From: Polaribacter sp. SA4-10
GTDB taxonomy: Bacteria > Bacteroidota > Bacteroidia > Flavobacteriales > Flavobacteriaceae
Direction: 5' to 3'
Length of the DNA stretch: 64,000 bases
NCBI RefSeq assembly: GCF_002163835.1
Contig: NZ_CP019331.1
Coordinates: forward strand, 1,959,001-2,023,000
A model generated the notes under the pieces. That model searched no databases and was not told the origin of the DNA. It saw only the letters and a list, made by a program, of their open reading frames with translations. A program made the translations under genes and the position numbers. Positions 34,969 to 41,595 of the stretch are shown here, piece after piece (the first letter of the stretch is position 1; every line of letters starts with the position of its first letter).

Positions 34969-36723
34969 TTATGCTTTAATATCTAATTTCAAACTTAATT
35001 CTTTTAATTGATCATCATCTATAAACGCAGGCGCGTCAATCATTACATCCCGTCCAGAATTGTTTTTAGGAAACGCAATAAAATCCCTAATTGTTTCTTG
35101 TCCGCCTAAAATAGCAACCAATCTATCCAATCCAAAAGCCAAACCTCCATGAGGTGGTGCTCCATATTCAAAAGCATCCATTAAGAAACCAAATTGTGCT
35201 TTTGCATCTTCATCAGAAAACCCTAAATGACGCAACATGGTTGCTTGCATTTTTTTATCGTGAATACGAATAGAACCTCCACCAATTTCATTTCCGTTTA
35301 AAACCAAATCATATGCATTTGCTTTTACTGCTCCAGGATCTGTGTCTAACAATTCCATTTGCCCAGGTTTTGGAGATGTAAATGGGTGATGCATTGCATG
35401 ATAATGACCCGTTTCTTCATCCAACTCTAATAATGGAAAATCTATTACCCAAAGTGGCGCAAATACTTTTGGATCTCTCAATCCTAAACGTTCTGCTAAT
35501 TCCATTCTTAAAGCAGATAATTGTGCTCTTACTTTATTCGTTTCTCCAGATAAAACACAGATTAAATCTCCAGGTTTTGCACCTGTAGTTACTGCCCACT
35601 TTGCTAAATCTTCTTGATCGTAAAATTTATCTACAGAAGATTTGAAAGATCCATCCTCGTTTACACGACAATAAATCATTCCTAAAGCACCCACTTGTGG
35701 TCTTCGTACCCAATCAATTAATTTGTCAATCTCTTTTCTTGTATACGTATTTCCTCCAGGAACTGCAATTCCAACCACTAATTCTGCGCTGTTAAAAACA
35801 CCAAAATCTTTATGTTGTGTAACTTCGTTTAACTCGCCAAATTCCATTCCAAAACGAATATCTGGTTTGTCATTTCCATAGATTCGCATTGCATCATCAT
35901 ACAACATTCTAGGAAATTTATCTACCTCAACATTATTTACTTCTTTTAGTAAATGACGTGTTAATCCTTCAAAAATATTTAAAATATCTTCTTGCTCAAC
36001 AAATGCCATTTCACAATCAATTTGTGTAAATTCTGGTTGTCTGTCTGCACGTAAATCTTCATCTCTAAAACATTTTACAATCTGAAAATATTTATCCATT
36101 CCACCAACCATTAATAGTTGTTTAAATGTTTGTGGAGATTGTGGTAATGCGTAAAACTGACCTTCATTCATACGAGAAGGAACTACAAAATCTCTTGCGC
36201 CTTCTGGCGTAGATTTTATTAAATAAGGTGTTTCTACTTCTATAAATTCTTGATCAGACAAGTATTTTCTAACTTCCATAGATACTTTATGACGAAAAAT
36301 CAAACTGTTTTTTACAGGATTTCTTCTAATGTCTAAGTATCTGTATTTCATTCTAATGTCTTCTCCACCATCCGTTTCATCTTCAATAGTAAAAGGCGGA
36401 GTTACAGAGGCATTTAATATTTCTAATTTAGAAACCAAAACTTCCACATCTCCAGTAGGCATTTTAGAATTTTTAGATTCTCTGTCTATTACAGTTCCAG
36501 TAATTTGAATTACAAACTCTCTACCCAAAGATTTTGCTTTTTCCATAATTTCTGCAGAAGTACGATCTTCATCAAAAATTAATTGTGTAATTCCATATCT
36601 ATCACGTAAATCTACCCAAATCATAAATCCCTTATCACGTGATTTCTGAACCCAACCAGCTAACGTTACTTCTGTATTTATATGCGATGCTCTTAATTCA
36701 CCACAAGAATGACTTCTATACAT
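34969..36723 (-). CDS. aspS: aspartate--tRNA ligase
   Basis: A 584-aa class II synthetase of the bacterial type. The N-terminal OB-fold anticodon domain ([20 protein letters not shown]) is followed by motif 2 ([20 protein letters not shown]), the GAD insertion domain (about 290-410) and motif 3 ([13 protein letters not shown]). [13 protein letters not shown] is the bacterial signature. Length is typical. The start at 36723 leaves a clear intergenic region, with a palindromic repeat between it and the cupin gene. Confidence 0.97.
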   Translation of the reverse strand: MYRSHSCGELRASHINTEVTLAGWVQKSRDKGFMIWVDLRDRYGITQLIFDEDRTSAEIMEKAKSLGREFVIQITGTVIDRESKNSKMPTGDVEVLVSKLEILNASVTPPFTIEDETDGGEDIRMKYRYLDIRRNPVKNSLIFRHKVSMEVRKYLSDQEFIEVETPYLIKSTPEGARDFVVPSRMNEGQFYALPQSPQTFKQLLMVGGMDKYFQIVKCFRDEDLRADRQPEFTQIDCEMAFVEQEDILNIFEGLTRHLLKEVNNVEVDKFPRMLYDDAMRIYGNDKPDIRFGMEFGELNEVTQHKDFGVFNSAELVVGIAVPGGNTYTRKEIDKLIDWVRRPQVGALGMIYCRVNEDGSFKSSVDKFYDQEDLAKWAVTTGAKPGDLICVLSGETNKVRAQLSALRMELAERLGLRDPKVFAPLWVIDFPLLELDEETGHYHAMHHPFTSPKPGQMELLDTDPGAVKANAYDLVLNGNEIGGGSIRIHDKKMQATMLRHLGFSDEDAKAQFGFLMDAFEYGAPPHGGLAFGLDRLVAILGGQETIRDFIAFPKNNSGRDVMIDAPAFIDDDQLKELSLKLDIKA

Positions 36724-36778
36724 TTCTCTCTTATTTAATAAGCTGCAAATTTAATCAATTATAACAAATCTAATCTGT

Positions 36779-36880
36779 TTTTGGGCGTTCATTTCTTCTC
36801 AGAAATGCCCCGCTTTTCGCACTCGCTTTTTTTAAACAAAAAAGAGCTCAAACAATTGCTGCAATCGGTAACGCAGAATC
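36779..36880. repeat. palindromic intergenic repeat, family D
   Basis: The element starts TTTTGGGCGTTC, has CGCACTCGCTTTTTTT and AAAAAAGAGCTCAAAC arms around AAAC, and ends GCAATCGGTAACGCAG. The same start (TTTGGGCGTT) and end (CAATCCTTAACGC) frame the element at 55,347-55,520, so it is a dispersed repeat. It lies between aspS and the cupin gene. Confidence 0.7.
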
Positions 36881-36907
36881 CGTCCAATTCTTTGTAAATT
36901 TGTATTT

Positions 36908-37267
36908 ATGGACGTAATTAATATTCAAGAAAAATTTAAGTTATTTTCAGATCTTTGGTCTCCAAAAAAAATTGGAGCGTTAAACGGACAACAAATTTTA
37001 TTAGCAAAACTAAAAGGTGAATTCGTTTTTCATAAACATGATAATGAAGATGAACTTTTTATGGTAATAAAAGGAACTTTAGAGATAGAATTACGCGATA
37101 AAACGGTAACTTTAAACGAAGGAGAATTTTATATTGTACCAAAAGGAGTACCGCACAAACCAATTGCAAAAGAAGAAGTTCATATTTTATTATTTGAACC
37201 GCTGTCTATAAAACATACAGGAGATATTATTGCAGATATTACTGTAGAAACGTATGAAAGTATTTAA
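36908..37267 (+). CDS. cupin-domain protein
   Basis: A 119-aa single cupin. EFVFHKHDNEDELFMVIKG is motif 1 (His, His, Glu metal ligands) and FYIVPKGVPHKPIAKEE is motif 2 (final His). It most likely binds a divalent metal; the substrate is unknown. TAAATTTG, a possible -7 promoter element, ends only 5 nt before the ATG, so a near-leaderless mRNA or a more distant promoter must be assumed. Confidence 0.85.
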   Translation: MDVINIQEKFKLFSDLWSPKKIGALNGQQILLAKLKGEFVFHKHDNEDELFMVIKGTLEIELRDKTVTLNEGEFYIVPKGVPHKPIAKEEVHILLFEPLSIKHTGDIIADITVETYESI

Positions 37268-37288
37268 TAATCATTTATCAATAAAGCT

Positions 37289-37324
37289 GAACACTGATAA
37301 TTGTTAATTGTTAAATGATAACTG
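37289..37324. repeat. heptad-phased AT-rich stretch before the rsmI relic
   Basis: G occurs at 37289, 37296, 37303, 37310, 37317 and 37324, exactly every 7 nt, with units such as ATAATTG, TTAATTG, TTAAATG and ATAACTG. It matches the heptad phasing seen at 7.9-8.0 kb and 20.95 kb. Confidence 0.6.
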
Positions 37325-37331
37325 AAAAAAA

Positions 37332-37391
37332 ATGAGTAAATTATATTTAATACCAACACCAATTGGTAATTTAGACACAACAGTAAGAGCG
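37332..37391 (+). pseudogene. duplicated 5' stump of rsmI
   Basis: ATG at 37332 opens MSKLYLIPTPIGNLDTTVRA, which matches the start of intact rsmI at 39,220 (MSKLYLVPTPIGNLEDMTFR). Similarity then ends at the first repeat-element arm. The last 25-30 bases of this stump (TAATTTAGACACAACAGTAA and following) recur as the linker before every later unit of the array, so the stump sequence was amplified with the elements. Confidence 0.8.
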
Positions 37392-37459
37392 TGTTGTCAG
37401 TTCGAGTGATTTTTCTGAAGAATGAAGAAAAATTGTATCGAGAACATTTATCAAAAATC

Positions 37460-37561
37460 ATGAAGATCTATTATGTTTACATTCTAAAATGTTCTGATAA
37501 AACCTATTATACAGGTTTTACTTCTAATCTTGAAAAAAGATTGATAGAATTAAGTGAGTAA
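37460..37561 (+). pseudogene. N-terminal GIY-YIG nuclease fragment (unit U1)
   Basis: A 33-codon frame starts MKIYYVYILKCSDKTYYTGF, an intact GIY-YIG motif, then TSNLEKRL. It is cut off by the junction with the next unit, where the frame ends LSE-stop. An almost identical copy lies in U5. Confidence 0.75.
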
Positions 37562-37586
37562 TTTATACACAACAGTAAGAACGCGC

Positions 37587-37855
37587 TGTCAGTTCGAGTG
37601 ATTTTTCTGAAGAATGAAGAAAAATTGTATCGAGAACATTTATCAAAAATCATGAAGATCTATTATGTTTTGAAGCAGCATTTGCAATTGATACAGAAAA
37701 GTAAATAAAGAAAGGGTCGAAAACTAAAAAGGAAGCGTTAATTAATAATGAATATGAAAAACTTCCTAATTTAGCAAAAAAGAAATTTAAGTAGTCCTGT
37801 TAAAAAACTTCTCGATACAAAATTCTTGAAAAAAGAATTTCACTCGAAGTGACAG
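37587..37855 (+). mobile_element. 269-bp internally deleted element (U2)
   Basis: Both arms are present. The GIY-YIG frame is reduced to MKIYYV fused to the C-terminal coding part (starting near EAAFAIDTEK in another frame) by a 148-bp deletion relative to U4. It is a MITE-like non-autonomous derivative. Confidence 0.75.
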
Positions 37856-37890
37856 TTTGTGAGTAATTTAGACACACAGTAAAAACGTGT

Positions 37891-38159
37891 TGTCAGTTCG
37901 AGTGGTTTTCTTGAAGAATGAAAGGAAATTGTATCGAGAACATTTATCAAAAATCATGAAGATCTATTATGTTTTGAAACAGCATTTGCAATTGATACAG
38001 AGAAGCAAATAAAGAAATGGTCGAAAACTAAAAAGGAAGCGTTAATTAATAATGAATATGAAAAACTTCCTAATTTAGCAAAAAAGAAATTTAAGTAGTC
38101 TTGTTAAAAAACTTCTCGATACAAAATTCTTGAAAAAAGAATTTCACTCGAAGTGACAG
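37891..38159 (+). mobile_element. 269-bp internally deleted element (U3)
   Basis: Same length and same deletion junction as U2 and U6, with an AAAGG variant in the left arm shared with U7. Confidence 0.75.
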
Positions 38160-38195
38160 TTCGTGAGTAATTGAGGCACAACAGTAAGAACGTTT

Positions 38196-38612
38196 TGTCA
38201 GTTCGAGTGATTTTCTTGAAGAATGAAAGGAAATTGTATAGAGAACATTTATCAAAAATCATGAATATCTATTCTATTTAAATTCTAAAATGTTCTGATA
38301 AAACCTATTATACAGGTTTTACTTCTAATCTTGAAAAAAGATTTTTTGAACATCAAGAAGGAAAACACATAGAAAGTTACACCTATAAAAGAAGACCTTT
38401 AGAATTGGTCTTTTACGCATAGTTTACTGAAGCAGCATTTGCAATTGATACAGAAAAGCAAATAAAGAGAGGGTCGAAAACTAAAAAGGAAACGTTAATT
38501 AATAATGAATATGAAAAACTTCCTAATTTAGCAAAAAAGAAATTTAAGTAGTCTTGTTAAAAAACTTCTCGATACAAAATTCTTGAAAAAAGAATTTCAC
38601 TCGAAGTGACAG
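38196..38612 (+). mobile_element. full-length 417-bp family A element (U4)
   Basis: Left arm 38,196-38,246 and right arm 38,565-38,612 flank a full-length GIY-YIG frame. It is the only unit in the array with both arms and the complete coding region. Confidence 0.75.
38261..38551 (+). pseudogene. full-length GIY-YIG nuclease gene with two stop codons
   Basis: Ninety-six codons run in one phase from ATG 38,261 to TAG 38,551. TAA at codon 7 replaces a Tyr of the GIY-YIG motif region, and TAG at codon 54 is a second nonsense change. The remaining sequence (ILKCSDKTYYTGFTSNLEKR; FTEAAFAIDTEKQIKRGSKT; NEYEKLPNLAKKKFK) is a normal small single-domain GIY-YIG protein. Two substitutions would restore it, so inactivation is recent. 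Confidence 0.8.
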
Positions 38613-38713
38613 TTCGCGAGTAATTTAGACACAACAGTAAGAGCGTGTTGTCAGTTCGAGTGATTTTTCTGAAGAATGAAGAAAAATTGTATCGAGAACA
38701 TTTATCAAAAATC

Positions 38714-38815
38714 ATGAAGATCTATTATGTTTACATTCTAAAATGTTCTGATAAAACCTATTATACAGGTTTTAGTTCTAATCTTGAAAAAAGATTGATA
38801 GAATTAAGTGAGTAA
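38714..38815 (+). pseudogene. N-terminal GIY-YIG nuclease fragment (unit U5)
   Basis: Same 33-codon frame as at 37,460-37,561 with one visible substitution (TTTAG for TTTAC), displaced by exactly 1254 bp. It is part of the duplicated higher-order block. Confidence 0.75.
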
Positions 38816-38840
38816 TTTATACACAACAGTAAGAACGCGC

Positions 38841-39109
38841 TGTCAGTTCGAGTGATTTTTCTGAAGAATGAAGAAAAATTGTATCGAGAACATTTATCAA
38901 AAATCATGAAGATCTATTATGTTTTGAAGCAGCATTTGCAATTGATACAGAAAAGCAAATAAAGAAATGGTCGAAAACTAAAAAGGAAGCGTTAATTAAT
39001 AATGAATATGAAAAACTTCCTAATTTAGCAAAAAAGAAATTTAAGTAGTCCTGTTAAAAAACTTCTCGATACAAAATTCTTGAAAAAAGAATTTCACTCG
39101 AAGTGACAG
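38841..39109 (+). mobile_element. 269-bp internally deleted element (U6)
   Basis: Both arms are present, with the same 269-bp length and deletion junction as U2 and U3. It corresponds to U2 shifted by 1254 bp. Confidence 0.75.
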
Positions 39110-39219
39110 TTCGTGAGTAATTTAGACACAACAGTAAGAACGTGTTGTCAGTTCGAGTGATTTTCTTGAAGAATGAAAGGAAATTGTATCGAGAACATTT
39201 AAAAATTGAATCCAAAAAA

Positions 39220-39891
39220 ATGAGTAAATTATATTTAGTACCAACACCAATAGGTAATTTAGAAGACATGACTTTTAGAGCAATTCGTGTTTTAAAAGAA
39301 GTCGATTTTATTCTTGCAGAAGACACGCGTACAAGTGGAAAACTCTTAAAACATTTTGAGATTGAAACACAAATGCACAGTCATCATATGCATAATGAAC
39401 ATAAATCTGTAAAAGGAATTGTACAAAGAATACAAAACGGAGAAACCTGCGCACTAATCTCTGATGCTGGTACTCCTGCAATTTCAGATCCTGGTTTTTT
39501 ACTAACAAGAGCCTGTGTAGAAAATAATATTGAAGTAGATTGTTTACCTGGCGCTACTGCTTTTGTACCCGCTTTAGTAAACTCTGGTTTGCCAAATGAT
39601 AAGTTTGTTTTTGAAGGTTTTTTACCTGTAAAAAAAGGAAGACAAACACGTTTATTACTATTAGCAGAAGAAGCTAGAACTATTATTTTTTACGAATCTC
39701 CTCATAAATTATTAAAGACTTTGGGCAGTTTTGTAGAATATTTTGGAGCAGAAAGACAAGTTTCTGTGTCAAGAGAATTAACAAAAATGTTTGAAGAAAC
39801 CATTAGAGGAACTGCAACTGAGGTTTTAGAACATTATACAAACAAACCACCAAAAGGAGAAATTGTTGTGATCGTTGAAGGGAAGAAGTAG
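39220..39891 (+). CDS. rsmI: 16S rRNA (cytidine(1402)-2'-O)-methyltransferase RsmI
   Basis: A 223-aa protein. The ATG at 39,220 is chosen because it matches the family start MSKLYLVPTPIGNLEDMTFR; the frame extends upstream only through repeat DNA. SDAGTPAISDPGFLLTRACV, LPGATAFVPALVNSGLP and FYESPHKLLKTL are the tetrapyrrole-methylase-fold SAM-binding blocks. It methylates 16S rRNA C1402. It lacks the C-terminal HTH-like extension of the roughly 285-aa E. coli enzyme, as is usual for short forms. Its upstream DNA has been replaced by the family A array, so its promoter may lie in or before the repeats. Confidence 0.94.
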   Translation: MSKLYLVPTPIGNLEDMTFRAIRVLKEVDFILAEDTRTSGKLLKHFEIETQMHSHHMHNEHKSVKGIVQRIQNGETCALISDAGTPAISDPGFLLTRACVENNIEVDCLPGATAFVPALVNSGLPNDKFVFEGFLPVKKGRQTRLLLLAEEARTIIFYESPHKLLKTLGSFVEYFGAERQVSVSRELTKMFEETIRGTATEVLEHYTNKPPKGEIVVIVEGKK

Positions 39892-40001
39892 GTTAATGTA
39901 ATAATTTATCAATTTTAATAATGTAACAATGTCTGTTCAAGCGTAGTCAAGGACTTATTAAAAACCACCTGGACCTAAAAAAAAATCAAGAAGTAATAGA
40001 A

Positions 40002-40346
40002 ATGATCATCCAACAATTCATAACAAAACTAAAAGTAAATCCTACAGAAATTAATTTTGCAGAAACCATGCAAGTAATTGATGACAACTACAATTTTACT
40101 CCAATCACTTTTACAAATGGAGGTCTCAAAAATAATGCAGGAGAAAATGCTGGTTCTTGTAAGTTGTTTGCATTTGCAAAGCATCAAAAATTAAGAAAAG
40201 AAGAAACTTTATGCTGTTTTGGCGAACATTATAAAAATGTGTTAGAAGATGAAAATGGAGATTCTCATCAAAATATTAGAAACTTTATGAAGTCTGGTTT
40301 TGAAGGTTTGTCGTTTGAAGGAGAAGCTTTAGAACTAAAAAAATAA
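40002..40346 (+). CDS. HopJ type III effector-family protein
   Basis: A 114-aa protein matching the HopJ family (NFAETMQVIDDNYNFTPITF; NNAGENAGSCKLFAFAKHQK; CFGEHYKNV). Despite the name, this family is widespread in free-living bacteria and no type III system is present here. Function is unknown. The next gene begins 3 nt after its stop in the same frame. Confidence 0.88.
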   Translation: MIIQQFITKLKVNPTEINFAETMQVIDDNYNFTPITFTNGGLKNNAGENAGSCKLFAFAKHQKLRKEETLCCFGEHYKNVLEDENGDSHQNIRNFMKSGFEGLSFEGEALELKK

Positions 40347-40349
40347 TAT

Positions 40350-40922
40350 TTGAAAAACCTTTTATCAGAAATAAAAAAGTGTACAATTTGTGTTCCTCAT
40401 TTAGATTTGGGAGCAAATCCTGTTGTTTCTGGTCATAAGAATTCTAAAATTGCTATTATTGGTCAAGCTCCAGGGACAAAGGTTCATAAATCTGGAATTC
40501 CTTGGGATGATGCAAGTGGAAAACAATTAAGAAAATGGCTAAATGTTTCTTATGAAGATTTTTATGATGTTAAAAAATTTGCAATTGTACCAATGGGGTT
40601 TTGTTATCCTGGGAAAGGAAAAAGTGGAGATAAACCACCAAGAAAAGAATGCGCTCCAGAATGGCATCAACAATTGTTTGATAAAATGCCAAACCTAGAA
40701 ATGATTATTTTAATAGGAATATATGCACAGAACTATTATTTAAAAGACAAAGTAAAAAGAACACTTACAGAAACAGTAGACAATTATCCAGAGTATTTAC
40801 CTAAGTATTTTGTGACGCCTCATCCATCACCAAGAAATCGTTTTTGGCTGACTAAAAACCCTTGGTTTGAGAAAAATGTAATTCCTGAATTACAAAAAAA
40901 AGTAGCATTAGTTTTAAAATAG
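40350..40922 (+). CDS. uracil-DNA glycosylase-family protein
   Basis: A 190-aa protein of the UDG superfamily (COG1573-like). Blocks IAIIGQAPGTKVHKSGIPWD and DASGKQLRKWL form the uracil pocket; MGFCYPGKG and the C-terminal VTPHPSPRNRFW are conserved. CTIC near the N-terminus could be half of a metal site, but a four-Cys cluster is not evident. The first possible start is TTG at 40,350, one codon after the hopJ stop; no ATG is available upstream, so translation is probably coupled. Confidence 0.85.
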   Translation: MKNLLSEIKKCTICVPHLDLGANPVVSGHKNSKIAIIGQAPGTKVHKSGIPWDDASGKQLRKWLNVSYEDFYDVKKFAIVPMGFCYPGKGKSGDKPPRKECAPEWHQQLFDKMPNLEMIILIGIYAQNYYLKDKVKRTLTETVDNYPEYLPKYFVTPHPSPRNRFWLTKNPWFEKNVIPELQKKVALVLK

Positions 40923-40956
40923 AAAAAGGCTTATCAATTTTGATAAGTCTTTTTCT
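40922..40956. terminator. bidirectional intrinsic terminator
   Basis: The stem CTTATCAA / TTGATAAG (40930-40937 with 40940-40947) with A and T runs outside lies between the convergent UDG and CMD-family genes. Confidence 0.8.
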
Positions 40957-40989
40957 ATTTAGTTTTTTATCATTTTAAAAGAAACTTAA

Positions 40990-41592
40990 TTAGTATTTTG
41001 ATCCATCATGTTTTCCTACTTCAAAACCATGTTTACCTAAAAACTGCTTACCACTATCAATGGCATCTTCTTCTAAAGTTGTTCCCATAGAATCATTCCA
41101 TCTATTTAAATATCCAAAGAGAGAAATAACCCCTAACATTTCTACAATTTCTCCTTCATCCCAATATTTATACAATTCTTCTTTAATACGTGCATCAACA
41201 GCATTTGGCACCATAGAAGCGGCCAAAGAAAAATCTAATGCTGCTCTTTCTGCATCAGAAAAAGCAGCATGTGTTTTGTATTCCCAAATATTATCTAATT
41301 GCACTTGTTCTGCTCCATAACGTTCTGCTGCTCTAATTGCATGTGCTTGACAATACCTACAACCTGTTGCGTTACTAGAAACCCAAGCAATCATTCTTTT
41401 TAAAGCAGATGTTACCTTGCCTTCATTTGCCATAACAGCTTTGTTTAGGTTAATAAATGCCTTAGAAATTGCTGGTCTGCGTTGCATTGTTAAGACTGAG
41501 TTTGGACAAAACCCTAAAGTTTCATTAAAGAATTCTGCTAATTTTTTTGTTTCTAAATCGTGTTCTGCAGATAAAGGTGTTACTAATGCCAT
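40990..41592 (-). CDS. carboxymuconolactone decarboxylase (AhpD-like) family protein
   Basis: A 200-aa protein. GCRYCQAHAIRAAERYG contains the CxxC...H redox motif of AhpD/CMD peroxidase-related proteins, and MIAWVSSNATGC leads into it. It probably reduces peroxides or acts as a disulfide reductase in the cytoplasm. It starts 3 nt after the stop of the large T9SS protein gene, so it may be read from the same transcript, although the functions are unrelated. Confidence 0.88.
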   Translation of the reverse strand: MALVTPLSAEHDLETKKLAEFFNETLGFCPNSVLTMQRRPAISKAFINLNKAVMANEGKVTSALKRMIAWVSSNATGCRYCQAHAIRAAERYGAEQVQLDNIWEYKTHAAFSDAERAALDFSLAASMVPNAVDARIKEELYKYWDEGEIVEMLGVISLFGYLNRWNDSMGTTLEEDAIDSGKQFLGKHGFEVGKHDGSKY

Positions 41593-41595
41593 ATT

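Larger units (their letters stand above)
37367..39200 (+). mobile_element. family A array: seven GIY-YIG-associated TIR element units
   Basis: Each unit begins with an rsmI-derived linker and a left arm (TGTCAGTTCGAGTG ... TATCGAGAAC, about 50 bp). Complete units end with a right arm (CTTCTCGATACAA ... CACTCGAAGTGACAG), an imperfect inverted copy of the left arm. Units: U1 37,395-37,553 (5' fragment), U2 37,587-37,855, U3 37,891-38,159, U4 38,196-38,612 (full length), U5 38,649-38,809 (5' fragment), U6 38,841-39,109, U7 39,146-39,200 (left arm only). U5-U7 repeat U1-U3 with an offset of exactly 1254 bp. The array fills the gap between the rsmI stump and intact rsmI. Confidence 0.85.

Noticed and set aside
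37367..39200. CRISPR array or CRISPR-like locus
   Set aside because: Repeat units are hundreds of bp long with inverted arms and coding remnants; there are no short uniform repeats with unique spacers and no cas genes.
39142..39219. N-terminal extension of RsmI through the repeat
   Set aside because: The extra codons come from the left arm of unit U7; the family start MSKLYLVPTP is at 39,220.
40002..40346. Type III secretion effector
   Set aside because: The HopJ family name comes from a pathogen, but homologues are widespread and no type III secretion genes are present.
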